Assembly (NCBI GenBank): GCA_010015745.1
Contig: ML978171.1
Location: forward strand, 186,001 to 250,000
Origin: Setomelanomma holmii
Lineage: Eukaryota; Ascomycota; Dothideomycetes; Pleosporales; Phaeosphaeriaceae
Length of the DNA: 64,000 nucleotides
Reading direction: 5' to 3'
Shown here: one piece after another, positions 1 to 9,763 of the stretch
Position numbering within the stretch: the first letter of the stretch is position 1
How the letters are laid out: each line of letters starts with the position of its first letter
The notes under the pieces: model-generated
Told to the model about the DNA's origin: nothing
Databases searched by the model: none
What the model saw: only the letters and a program-made list of their open reading frames with translations
Made by a program: the position numbers and the translations under genes

Positions 1-1535
1 AGATACTGGATATTATCACCGAACGCATAGTAAACTGAAGGTCCACGAGGCGGACTAGGTGACTCGCTCAAGGCAAACGATCCAAAGTGAGAGTTCTTGG
101 TGTTTTGAGCATATCCATCACACTTCCGACCGGTGGTCGTGCATCTAAACAATGTCAGGGGTGGACAATAGGGGCGCATGGCCTTATAATGTGATACCTT
201 CTACAAAAAGGCTTTTCTTCGCCACATTTGACCCTACGAGCTCTTTCGAGTTATTGTCAGTCACTCATTCAGGAGGAGTCTGCGCCGATGAGAGACCATC
301 TTGAACATACTTGCATGTTGCGCACCCAGTTCGCACTCTGGGAGCCGCTTTGCGCGGTCTCTTGACCAGTACAAAAGTCGTGTTGCCCGACGACATAGAC
401 AAGACTTCAGATATCGATAATTCGGAAAAGTAAGATCCATATACGCTGAAACTATTTCATGTTGTCCAAGGCAGATGACAGAGCAGTTGCATGAGACGCG
501 TTGAAGATCAGGCTGACTTGGCGCTATACTGATTGGGGCTTAGCGGCCGAAAGCCTGAATCGCATCGGGAAGGAACCCGATAGCTCGTGAAGTCAGGACA
601 ACCATCAACACAGAAGACATGTTTGAAGAGCCCAAAGATGTGACTGTATCTCCCCATCGCCTTATTCGACCTACGCCCAAGCATCACGTGTTGGTATATC
701 GTGCTTGGGAGCTTAAGGATCACGCCGTGCGCTGATGATTTTTCACAACCACGCTTGGCGTCCTGGTCGCATCGCGGTCGCGCTTTGACAGGACACCAAT
801 CTCCTTTTCGCGTGGCCTTACTAGTGCATGGGCAACATCGGGCATCACGAAAGCACATATGGACCTCAAAATGTCTCAGTTACTGGTCACTCGAGGCCAT
901 CGGACTGCTAGAGATTATTCGTTGAGAAAACGAGAATATTGAGCCGCAATTGGGTGATCGAAGGACGATTGAAGTTGTGAGTATTCGATCGACCCTTGAG
1001 ATAAACAAGCAAGCCATCCAGGAGTCCTTCGACTTTGAGGCTCCTAAATAACAGCTCAAAATCTTGTAAAGTGGTCAGCTTCCTATAGCTTACGAACTTA
1101 TCTCGTTGACGCACGTGATGAAGGACGTGATAACAAATTGCTTGGTGCGGTTATCTGGACCGATTTATACTCGGATGGTGCAACAAATCTTACTTCGAAG
1201 TGCTGATCAGAAAATCCAGAAACTGATTCCTCGGACAATCGAAAGATAAGACGTTGAGAGAATCATAAGGTAAGACTGCCACACCTGGCTTGTCGGACTC
1301 AAGGGAGCGTGTTCAGTTAGTTAGGTTGTTTCATGAGTCCCTAAGGCGAATATCAGTATATTTTAAGCCTACAAAAACCGCATATTTGTACGGTGGCTTG
1401 ATCATTCCATGCACGCATTCCAGCAACAATGGCGTTCTACGGCTTCAAAATTGGGACGTTGCCCAAAAATACGACCAACACTGCACAGTATCTGTTTCAT
1501 ATTGTTGGTGCTTTCACGTCGAGACAAATTGTGCG
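1..1535. other. No recognised gene; intergenic or decayed sequence
   Basis: Only short overlapping frames without recognisable domains, signal peptides or codon continuity are seen on either strand. No terminal repeats or RNA gene signatures were noticed. It is probably repeat-derived or degraded sequence, since the next 8 kb is full of transposon insertions. Confidence 0.4.
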
Positions 1536-1830
1536 TCATACTTGCGGGGCAGCAACGGCGAGAACCTCATGTCGTTTCGCTCGAGTGAACAAGTACAATA
1601 CAGCAGAGAAAGCTAAGGTGGTGACCAGCAAGATTCCCAGGTAAATCGCATAAATCCTACCATCTGGATTCTTGACCTCGTTGATGAGATGATAAAGCAG
1701 ATAGATGGGTACAACAAGGAGCAGAAGCACCATGAATGTTACGATCGAGCTGACACGATTGGCGATACGCTGTCGGGAATAGTACACTTCCTCGCCGGAC
1801 GATTTTTGCTTTGTTCGCTAAGGTATATGT

Positions 1831-2152
1831 TGTAACCACATGGCTGAAGTCACATGTTATCCTATTGTAGTAGGCACTGCCCTGTGGGCAAGTGCACTTA
1901 CCTCTGAGCCGAGAGCTCCTGGAACATCACAATCACAACATGACAACAGACAGCAATACAATCGTTGATCACAGCCTCCGACCGACACTGCTCATGCAGT
2001 TACATTATCCTATTGTAGTAGGCACTGCCCTGTGGGCAAGTGCACTTACCTCTGAGCCGAGAGCTCCTGGAACATCACAATCACAACACGACAACAGATA
2101 GCAATACAATCGTTGATCACAGCCTCCACCCGACACTGCTCACGCAGTTACA
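1831..2152 (+). mobile_element. 322-bp solo-LTR-like element, copy A
   Basis: The element begins TGTAACCACATGG and ends CACGCAGTTACA, so it has TG...CA ends and the short terminal inversion TGTAAC/GTTACA. It is flanked by the 5-bp direct repeat TATGT (1826-1830 and 2153-2157). This fits a solo LTR, although a MITE with 5-bp duplications cannot be excluded. Inside, a 148-bp unit is tandemly repeated almost twice (1861-2008 and 2009-2152). A second copy of exactly the same length lies inverted at 2871-3192. The insertion interrupts the DUF6594 gene. Confidence 0.8.
1861..2152. repeat. 148-bp tandem duplication inside LTR-like copy A
   Basis: The block starting CCTATTGTAGTAGGCACTG recurs exactly 148 bp downstream and continues to the end of the element with only a few substitutions. 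The same duplication exists in the inverted copy at 2871-3192, so it predates dispersal of the element. Confidence 0.85.
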
Positions 2153-2703
2153 TATGTCAGCCTCAGTTCATCGCAAGATGCAGAGTATGTGCCGTTGCGC
2201 AAGGGAATCTGTACCTCGTCGCCAAATACAGACTGAAGAAATGAACAGGGAAACCACGGTAAGCACTTCTCAATAGCTGAGTCGAGCCGTGCGTGCTCTC
2301 GTCCCGCGCGTAATGTTATGAGGTCTTCTTTCTTGTCGACCCAAGTCGCCTCTAATCTGGCGACTGGCTTGCGGTTGTCCATATGATTCCGTAGGCTTTT
2401 GTAGTCTGCTTCTGATGGTCTGTTCAGGGCCATCATCTTGGCCGAAGTATCAAGAAGGTTTGCTTCATTAATGTCGGCTACGTGCACATGAGGGTGAAGT
2501 CAATCAGAGAACATGTGCTAGTTCTCGACGGTGGGACGTTCATGTAGCTCAGACCCGCTTGTTCGACTGTCGTATACTTGACCACTTTGATTGTGGAGAT
2601 TAGTAGGTACTTGCGGACAGCTGTTCATGGCATACTATTTTCTGTTCAAAAATAAATACCATTGCATTCCGCTCACAATACTTACACCCGACACTAGAGC
2701 GTC

Positions 2704-2835
2704 TGTTACGCGCTAGCAGGTTTATCCCTACGCTCTCTCAGTCTACACATATATATAGCTTCCCTCATTCATAGCTATACAATCAACTCAGTCCTTCATT
2801 CTTCTTCTGTATCACACACGTGAGAGTTATGAGCC
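2704..2835 (+). mobile_element. LTR fragment, homologous to 25721-25889
   Basis: The stretch from TGTTACGCGCTAGCAGG through the TATATATAGC box to ACACACGTGAGAG matches the reverse complement of 25765-25889 over its whole length with few changes. It starts with TG and contains a TATA-like box, so it looks like the 5' part of an LTR. No target duplication was found, and similarity fades beyond about 2835. Confidence 0.6.
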
Positions 2836-2870
2836 TGGATTTGCCTACTGCAATTCTTAATTACTGAAGT

Positions 2871-3192
2871 TGTAACTGCGTGAGCAGTGTCGGGTGGAGG
2901 CTGTGATCAACGATTGTATTGCTATCTTTTGTCGTGTTGTGATTGTGATGTTCCAGGAGCTCTCGGCTCAGAGGTAAGTGCACTTGCCCACAGGGCAGTG
3001 CCTACTACAATAGGATAATGTAACTGCATGAGCAGTGTCGGTCGGAGGCTGTGATCAACGATTGTATTGCTGTCTGTTGTCATGTTGTGATTGTGATGTT
3101 CCAGGAGCTCTCGGCTCAGAGGTAAGTGCACTTGCCCATAGGGCAGTGCCTACTACAATAGGATAACATGTGACTTCAGCCACGTGGTTACA
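2871..3192 (-). mobile_element. 322-bp solo-LTR-like element, copy B (inverted)
   Basis: This is the reverse complement of the element at 1831-2152, with the same length, the same TGTAAC/GTTACA ends and the same internal 148-bp duplication. It has its own 5-bp target duplication GAAGT (2866-2870 and 3193-3197). Independent duplications show that A and B are two separate insertions and not the ends of one element. Confidence 0.8.
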
Positions 3193-3364
3193 GAAGTTCA
3201 CTTAACTGCTATTATTTTAGCCTCATTATTCCTACAGATGTCGACCTCTTCGCGTCTCTAAAGACACAGACTATCGTAATCTCTCGATAACCTACTGCAA
3301 CCTTGCGATAGCCTGCCATTCATTATGGCGTTATTCGAAACCCAGAGGTCCACTAAGACACTTG

Positions 3365-6300
3365 CAGCGTTTCCAACGAGACGTAGTACTGCTACGACCT
3401 ACGGCTTAAGTAAGCAGTAAGTAGTGAGCTGTGAATGGGTGGGTACCGTAGGCGTAGTGGTGACAGTTTGGGAGCCGTAGTACGGCATACTGCTGTGTAA
3501 CAAGCAAATTTTCGAACGGAAGAGCAGCTGCCAGCTGCGGCATATCAGAGTCTCGTTTTGTTAGCAGAAAACCTGTAGCTTTAGACACAAGCGCGCAATG
3601 CGACGTGTTGTTGTTCTCTAGGGAGCTCTCGGAGGCGGCTGGTGGTGGTGGAGCAAATAGTTATAGGCCTTGGTCTACCCAATTTCTTCTATCTCATCCC
3701 ATCTTTGCTGCCTTATCCTATCTTTTAATGCTACTTTCTCATACAGTAGATTTCCTGGAACGTACTCTCTGCTTAATATGAACCGCCAATCTCGTCTCTC
3801 ATTGGCTGCTGCCGCCCCAGTGGCTCACATCCTCTACTCTGCTGCCTCGAAACGGCTTGCCAAAGCTCGCGCCAGCTCATCTACCTCGACCTCATCCTCC
3901 CCAACGGTGGAGGTGAGATCTCACGTGTGGCCGGAGGGCAATCTTGGTATTGTAGGCGAGCAGTTTGAGGTGGATTTCGAGCATGTTCATATAGGTTAAT
4001 AAGAAGCTTTCGGCAGCTCGGTTAGGCTATAAGGTGCGCCACAAGAGCGCTCAAGGGCAATCGAGAGCGCTCACCGATATGGCAATATGGTGTTGAGCTT
4101 GAGTACCTGGACAACGACATGTCAGCTTTGAGGCTCTGGCTTTGCAAGGCTTGCCATGTTGTCCGCGAGTATACCGACGCCAAGATAGTACGTAGTACTC
4201 GCCATATTGTTGACCACATGATCAATTCCCATCGCATCGACTCGTACACTGGCCTGCTGCCAGAAACCCCATCTCGGCCAGTCTTCTCGACCCCATTTGA
4301 AGCGGCAAAGATAGCAGGTAGCGGCACCTTCGTATCTCACGATCTATAGCAAGAGGAGCAGTTGCAGAGCGCCTTAGTGGACTAGTTAATCTTAAAAGAC
4401 GTTAGCTTTTCAAAAGCGGTGTCATCAGAATTGCGGGGATTACTTACCTGGAACCGACGATCTCTTCTCAACGCGCTACCAAATTCAGCCTCTACAATGA
4501 GGCAATACGTCTTGATACACTAGCAGAGAGGATGGAGGAGATCAAGACGCTTTTACAAGCAGCAGTGAGCAGGATTAGCGTTAGCGTCGATGTTTGGACC
4601 TCAAGTAACCACCTAAGTCTTCTTGGTGTTGTGGCTCACTTTATCGGTAAGTCGCTCTACACTGCAGCTTTTGCCGGACGCTTACTATATTCGACTTGGC
4701 TTTCCAGCTGCAGCTTCTATCTTAGGCGTTAGCGCAGAGCAAAGCGAGACCACCAGATTTTTCTAATATTAAGCTAGATGCCAACTTGAAGCAAAGAGAC
4801 GTACTTATCCGCTTCAAAAACCTATACAGAGACTATACTGGCGCTGCCCAATCGCTTATAGTGCTTGATACTATCAACTCTTACAATATCTCTAAGAAAT
4901 TCCACTGTTTTGTAGGTGATAACGTGACAAGCAACAATGGGGAGTTCATCAAGGGCCTCAACGATCACCTCAACATCAACATCACGGCTGACCACCGCAT
5001 ACGCCGTGCGGGCCATATAATTAACCTCGTCGTCAAGGCTACAGTATACGGGCATGGAGTAAGTGAATAGGAAGCTTGCTGCTGCTGCTCCTTCTGAACA
5101 GTTTAGCTGGTTCCGGGAGCTTGGTGTCGTGGGTAAGATGCATAACTTCGTCAATGCAGTGTGTGCATCCCACAAGCGTCCTAAGCTCTTTTTGAAGGTG
5201 CAGAAGGAGGCAGCTAACGAGGACGACGCGCTGTATACTTACAATACTCTGCAGCTTCTGTCAGCCTACGATATATACCTTCAAGCTACAGCAGTAAGAA
5301 GGTCGGCCTTTTTGCAAGCTTACAGCTTCGACAAGATGGCGACGTCCGCTGGAACTCAGTCTATCTTATGATGCAACGCTGCCTTGAGCTCAAAGACTCT
5401 ATCCAAAAGTTCACCCGGCAACTCCGTAACGACGATGAGATCGCAAGCGATAACTTCGACTACAGCCTACTGAGCGATGCACTCACCGACAAGGACTGGG
5501 ATGACACTGCTGAGATTGTCGACTTCTTAGAGGCAGCATTTGAGATGACTAAGAGACTTGAAGGCAGCAACAGCAAGTCTGGATAGGGCTCTCTTTGGCA
5601 GACTCTGCCTAACTTACAAGCTCTCTGGGTCCATTACAGCGAGGCAAGCAAGCGCCCACACAAGTCGTCGTATTTCGAAAACGCTGTCTCGTATAGCCTT
5701 GAGAAGCTCAACACCTACTTTAACAAGCTTATTATACAGCCCGACGTCTGCGCCTACGCTGTCGCCACCGCTCTCCACTCAAAGCTCCGCATGAGCTGCT
5801 TCAAGACACACTGGAAACACTACCCACACTGGTTTAAGAAGGCAGAGAGCTCTATCCGCAAGGTCTTCAAGTCCTACGTAGACCAAGAGATCAAGACAGC
5901 TGAGGCGCTCGAGAAGACTCAGCTGCAGCCTCCATCTAGGCGTAAGCTGCCAAGTAGCGGCAGCGGCAGCAGCCTATACGAGCGGACGATGGAGGTGGAC
6001 CTCCACCTGCTTACAAGCGCAAAGAACAAGCGGCAGAAGCAAACAAATCAGCTTGACGAGTACTTTGACGCGCTCTATACAGACTGTACTAACGCAAGTG
6101 AGCAGCAACTTCAGCTGCTCGAAAACGACCCATGGACCTGGTGGCTTCAAGTAGGCTGCAACCGCTATCCCATCCTCTTCAAGATCGCTCAAGACTACTG
6201 TAAGCAGTTGAGAGCAGGCGACGAAGTGTGAAGATGGGTGTATTGTGTGTTAAGTGTTGTGGACTGAGATGTCCGTAGCCTAAGCTTATATACATGAAGT

Positions 6301-6784
6301 GGTGGGCTGATTGGCTGGTGGATGATCCACGTGACCATGCAAGGTGCCCTGAGCTTACAACTACTTATCTGTGCCCTCTACTAGCTGGGACTACGAGCGC
6401 GCCTTCTCCAAAGCCCGCCGAACAATTACTGACGATCGCAACTTACGTGACGGGACTACAATTGAAGCTCTACAGCTTCAGAAGAGCTGGCTACTACAAG
6501 GCGTTGTAAAAAGCGAGCTTTAAGAGCTTACAAAGTTGGTAACAAAGAGCGACTGGAAAGAGAGCTCCCAAGCAGGCAATTCACAGTTCTCGAGCCCCTT
6601 CAGCCAATCAGAGGCAAGCTACGAGCAGTAATTCCGACTCAAAACACCCCTGTAACGTAGCTACTGCTACGAGCAGTATATTGATCCCAAATTGACACCA
6701 CAGTAAGTAACTCACTCCAGTGTGGGCAGTAGTGGGGCTGACCGAACCAACCAGTAGCAGTACTACGTCTCGTTGGAAACGCTG
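3365..6784 (+). mobile_element. hAT-superfamily DNA transposon, complete ends, 8-bp TSD
   Basis: Terminal inverted repeats are identical over 31 bp, beginning CAGCGTTTCCAACGAG at 3365 and ending with its complement at 6784. They are flanked by a perfect 8-bp duplication GACACTTG (3357-3364 and 6785-6792), the target-site size known for hAT elements. The 3,420-bp element contains a degraded transposase on the plus strand. Perfect ends and duplication imply a fairly young insertion, yet the transposase frame is broken, so the copy may have moved using another element's enzyme or decayed quickly afterwards. Confidence 0.93.
3779..6522 (+). pseudogene. hAT transposase pseudogene
   Basis: Consecutive reading-frame pieces on the plus strand together follow a fungal hAT transposase. 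There is an N-terminal BED-like segment (RLWLCKACHVV, 4130-4345), a catalytic-core start with SVDVWTSSNHLSLLGVVAHF (4565-4650), a FVGDNVTSNNGEFIKGL segment (4905-4965), a GVVGKMHNFVNAVCASHKR segment (5125-5180), and helical regions to 6231. The C-terminal hAT dimerisation motif (SWDYERAFSKARRTI) follows at about 6383-6430 and runs to a TAA at 6520. Frames change around 4730, 5070, 5370, 5590 and 5790, with no clean splice sites at the 5070 break (GVSE then TAG). I therefore call it a pseudogene; a few of the breaks could still be introns. Confidence 0.8.
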
Positions 6785-6886
6785 GACACTTGTTATCCTT
6801 ACAAGGCCTGAGGAGTGGTCCCTTTGGTTATTTCAACACAAAGACAAGGCAGGTTCACATGGTGTATAGGAGTACTGTGATCTATC

Positions 6887-7055
6887 TGTCAGCCTGGCAC
6901 CTCAGTTCACACAGTACACTGTGAACTGCATCTCACGTGACTCTGTTAGTCACCTGCTTACTCATCTGGTTGTGTATATAATCGCTCGCAGTAGCTCTCT
7001 CAATAGAAGAACCTTCTGCCTCATTCATACCTGCCCTGTGCTCCCACATCCAACA
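6887..7055 (+). mobile_element. 169-bp solo LTR, copy 1
   Basis: Starts TGTCAGCCTGGCACC and ends CACATCCAACA; it contains the palindromic TTCACACAGTACACTGTGAA and a TATATAAT promoter-like box. The length of 169 bp is identical to that of two other copies at 7122-7290 and, inverted, 7654-7822. The flanking pentamers (CTATC and TACCA) differ, so the target duplication is lost or the copy was rearranged. Confidence 0.75.
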
Positions 7056-7121
7056 TACCAGCCTGCAAATTCCTCAGGGCTGGGCACATGCTCACTTGAG
7101 CATGATCCTGTAAGTCGATCG

Positions 7122-7290
7122 TGTCAGCCTGGCACCTCAGTCCACAAGGTACATGTGAACTGCATCTCTCACGTGACTCTTTGTCACTTGCTTACTCATC
7201 GTGGTTGTGTATATAATCGCTCTCTGTAGCTCTCTCAATACAACAACCTTCTGCTTCCTTCATGTCTGCTCTGTCCTCTCACATCTGACA
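7122..7290 (+). mobile_element. 169-bp solo LTR, copy 2 (diverged)
   Basis: Same TGTCAGCCTGGCACC start and 169-bp length as copies 1 and 3, but with more substitutions, and an ACATCTGACA end. No matching flanking duplication is seen. Its right edge directly abuts the first recognisable codons of the chitinase pseudogene (7291), so this insertion, or a deletion associated with it, removed the upstream part of that gene. Confidence 0.7.
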
Positions 7291-9348
7291 ACTAAGATTG
7301 AGAAGAATATAAAGCCGCTATAGTTTAACGGTGTAGATCCAGCTAAGATTGTCATGAGCATTGCGTACTATAGAGGCACGTACAAGCTTTCTAAAACAAG
7401 CTGTATCAAGACAGGTTGTAGCTTCGTTGCAGGCGAGGGCGGTCCGACGGGCTTCTGCACCAACTTTCCAGGCGTCTTGTCAAACCGCGAGATCAAGCAG
7501 CTGATCAAGGACGAGGGCATCACACCTTACTTCAATCAGGCCGCGATGGTCAAGTATTTCATCTACGCCAGCAACAGCTGGGTGGGCTCCGACGACGCTG
7601 AGACCTACGCTCTCAAGGAAGCTTTTGCAGACGATCACTGCTTGGGTGGGATCTGTTGGATGTGGGAGCACAGGGCAGGTATGAATGAGGCAGAAGGTTC
7701 TTGTATTGAGAGAGCTACTGCGAGCGACTATATACACAATCAGATGAGTAAGCAGGTGACTAACAGAGTCACGTGAGATGCAGTTCACAGTGTACTGTGT
7801 GAACTGAGGTGCCAGGCTGACAGGATCATGATCTGGTCAATTGACTTCGATAAAGAGACCGGTTTGGGACTGGGAGCTGGGAACGAGCACAAGTCCCCAC
7901 AATCCGCGACTATTAATCCTATGGCGCACACAACGGTCTCGCGCGGCCAGACTTTCACGCTGGGTAGCGGCGCGGCTACAGACGTTCCACGCCTGCTAAA
8001 CAACGGCAACCAGAACTCGCCTCAAGGACCAGGAGCAAGCAAGTGTGAGCAGTGCAGCTTCTTCTGTCTCATCACGTCGACATGCTGCGGCACAGAAGGA
8101 TCGGTAGGAAACCCCATTTATGATCCCTGCTCGTGTCCCTACTCCCATAGACATTCCGCTTCCGCCGGGCTTTGTTCCTCCGCGGTCTTTCACAGACCCA
8201 GATAGTGTTCTTATACCAGCGAATCAACCACTGCCAAGAGAGACTACAATACCTGAGGGTATCATCTTTACGGAACCCTTCCTAATCGCACCTAGCTCTT
8301 CGTTGCGCGAGGGCGAAGGTGAAGACCAAGCTTCAATCTCCTCGGACCTGATATGGCTACCACCGGAAATCTGGAATGATCCAAATCCTCAGGTGCAATG
8401 CTTCTTCCCTTGCATTTTCGTTCTTCCGCCGTACACTTCTTATACGGGCACAGTGGATTATCCACAAGTTACTGTGACCGAGAGTGGCATGACCAAAACT
8501 ACCCTTACTTTCCCACCCTTGACCGTTAGTTCTTGGGCACCTAACACCATTGTCGTTGGTGGAAGAGCAGGCTGTACCACCACAGCTAGCTGCACTGACG
8601 TTATCGACAATCGACGTACCTTCACCATCGACCTAAGCAGATCCTCAGCCTGGCCATTCGGTCCGCCAAAGTCAACGGCGACGCCTTGCGCATGGCCGAC
8701 ACTTACATGCACACCAGGACCTGGACCAGACCCCGGGACTGGGCCTATCCCTACGCCCAGGCCCATTCCAATTCTGCCGCCAGGCGATACTAAGCCGAAA
8801 GAAGAGGACGAAGAAGAGCAAGAGGAGATCTGCTTGTTGCAGCAATCATTCACCAGAAAGGTCACCCGCACCGTCGTCATCACCGCCACCAGCCAGTTCA
8901 AGACCTTCAAAAAGCCCTCGAAGACATCCATAGAAACCTCAACCAAAACGTCCACCAAGCAGCCCGAGCCCACGCTCAACACCCCCGACTGGACCCAGAA
9001 CAAGACGATGTGCTATGACAGCGGCAATGGACGCGCCGCAGCCACATGATCACCACCTCAGACCAGTTCTGCGAACAGAACCTCAAGGGCAAGACTATCA
9101 CTGAGGACTGGAACCCTGGCGTTATCAAGTTGTTCAACAGGATAGACAACGAGGTGGTGAATGTGGAGATCATCGCGTTCGTGGAGGCATTGCCGGGCTG
9201 TAAGTGGAAGGTGGACGTGAACAAGTGCAAGGAGGTTTTCAGAGACATCATTGACAATTGCGATACCAATGGCGAGAATCGGAAGCAGGTTGGGAGATGG
9301 GAGAATAATTGCTTGAAATGGAGGCTGGATCCTAATGCTAATTTGTGA
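7291..9348 (+). pseudogene. GH18 (class V, killer-toxin-like) chitinase pseudogene
   Basis: The readable parts match the C-terminal half of large fungal GH18 chitinases, secreted or wall-bound enzymes that hydrolyse chitin. They include an AYYRGTYKL strand, a Cys-rich GCSFVAGEGGPTGFC segment, VLSNREIKQLI, VKYFIYASNSWVGSDD, and after the insertion the W-x-I-D strand of the GH18 barrel. A Pro-rich middle region and a C-terminal Cys domain (GCKWKVDVNKC, NNCLKWRLDPN) follow. Lesions seen: the N-terminal catalytic part (including the DxxDxDxE site) is absent; TAG at 7321 stands where this family usually has Trp; a 169-bp solo LTR lies at 7654-7822; frame shifts occur near 8115 and near 9040. A pseudogene call is secure; the family assignment rests on remembered motifs. 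Confidence 0.82.
7654..7822 (-). mobile_element. 169-bp solo LTR, copy 3, inserted in the chitinase gene
   Basis: On the minus strand it begins TGTCAGCCTGGCACC and ends CACATCCAACA, nearly identical to copy 1. It is flanked by a perfect 5-bp duplication GGATC (7649-7653 and 7823-7827). Taking out the element and one duplication reconnects the chitinase reading frame without a shift, so this is a clean insertion followed by LTR-LTR recombination. Confidence 0.92.
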
Positions 9349-9763
9349 GCACTAGTTGGTTCTCTTCCTTTCTGTGTATAAATTACTACATACTCTTAAT
9401 ATAGCCCTCATGCCGTGCTATGAGGCCCATGTGAAGCTGTCGTTAGTGCGTCTTAAGAAGCGCCCAACGAGAACCTCAAACGTATCGATTTACTGCATCA
9501 GCTAACTGACGCGCTGAAGCATCTGCGACGACCTCGAGAAAGCGATTCGGTCGTGTCCTGGCATAAAGAGCAACGTACCGACAAATCAGTAGTTAGGTAA
9601 CCGCGAGCGAATTCCCATCTTTACTCAGCGCCACGCTACTGGTATCGTCAGCACCTTCGTCTCACGATTGCATTGCTAGTGTGTGGCCTATAAATGGGTA
9701 CGTTTCCCGTCTTGCTCGACCGACTGCTAGACGCAAATTGCAGCGACCGACTTGCTCCACATC
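9349..9763. other. Intergenic, nothing recognised
   Basis: This is the 3' flank of the chitinase pseudogene and the 5' flank of the F-box-like gene. No convincing coding frame or repeat was seen. A modest TATAAAT-like box (GCCTATAAATGG, about 9687-9698) lies some 65 bp before the F-box ATG. Confidence 0.4.

Larger units (their letters stand above)
1536..2487 (-). pseudogene. DUF6594-type membrane protein gene, split by a 322-bp LTR-like insertion
   Basis: Two minus-strand pieces match the fungal DUF6594 family as I know it. Positions 2487-2158 encode the central part with the hallmark segments RLEATWVDKKEDL, TLRAGREHARLD and IPLRNGTYS. Positions 1787-1536 encode the C-terminal part: an aromatic/basic YYSRQRI segment followed by two or three hydrophobic membrane segments (LLLLVVPIYLLYHL and IYLGILLVTTLAFSAVLYLF). 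Between them sits an element at 1831-2152 flanked by TATGT duplications. If the element and one duplication are ignored, the two pieces come together but in different phases, so there is at least one further indel. The N-terminal part normally preceding this region is not found upstream of 2487. The role of the family is unknown; DUF6594 proteins are common in fungal accessory regions. Family call is from remembered motifs. Confidence 0.7.

Noticed and set aside
1831..3192. The inverted 322-bp copies as terminal inverted repeats of a single 1.36-kb element
   Set aside because: Each copy has its own different 5-bp target duplication, and the DNA between them includes part of the DUF6594 gene.
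6887..7290. Two direct 169-bp LTRs as the ends of one retrotransposon
   Set aside because: Only 66 bp separate them, with no internal coding or primer-binding site, and the outer pentamers (CTATC and ACTAA) do not match.
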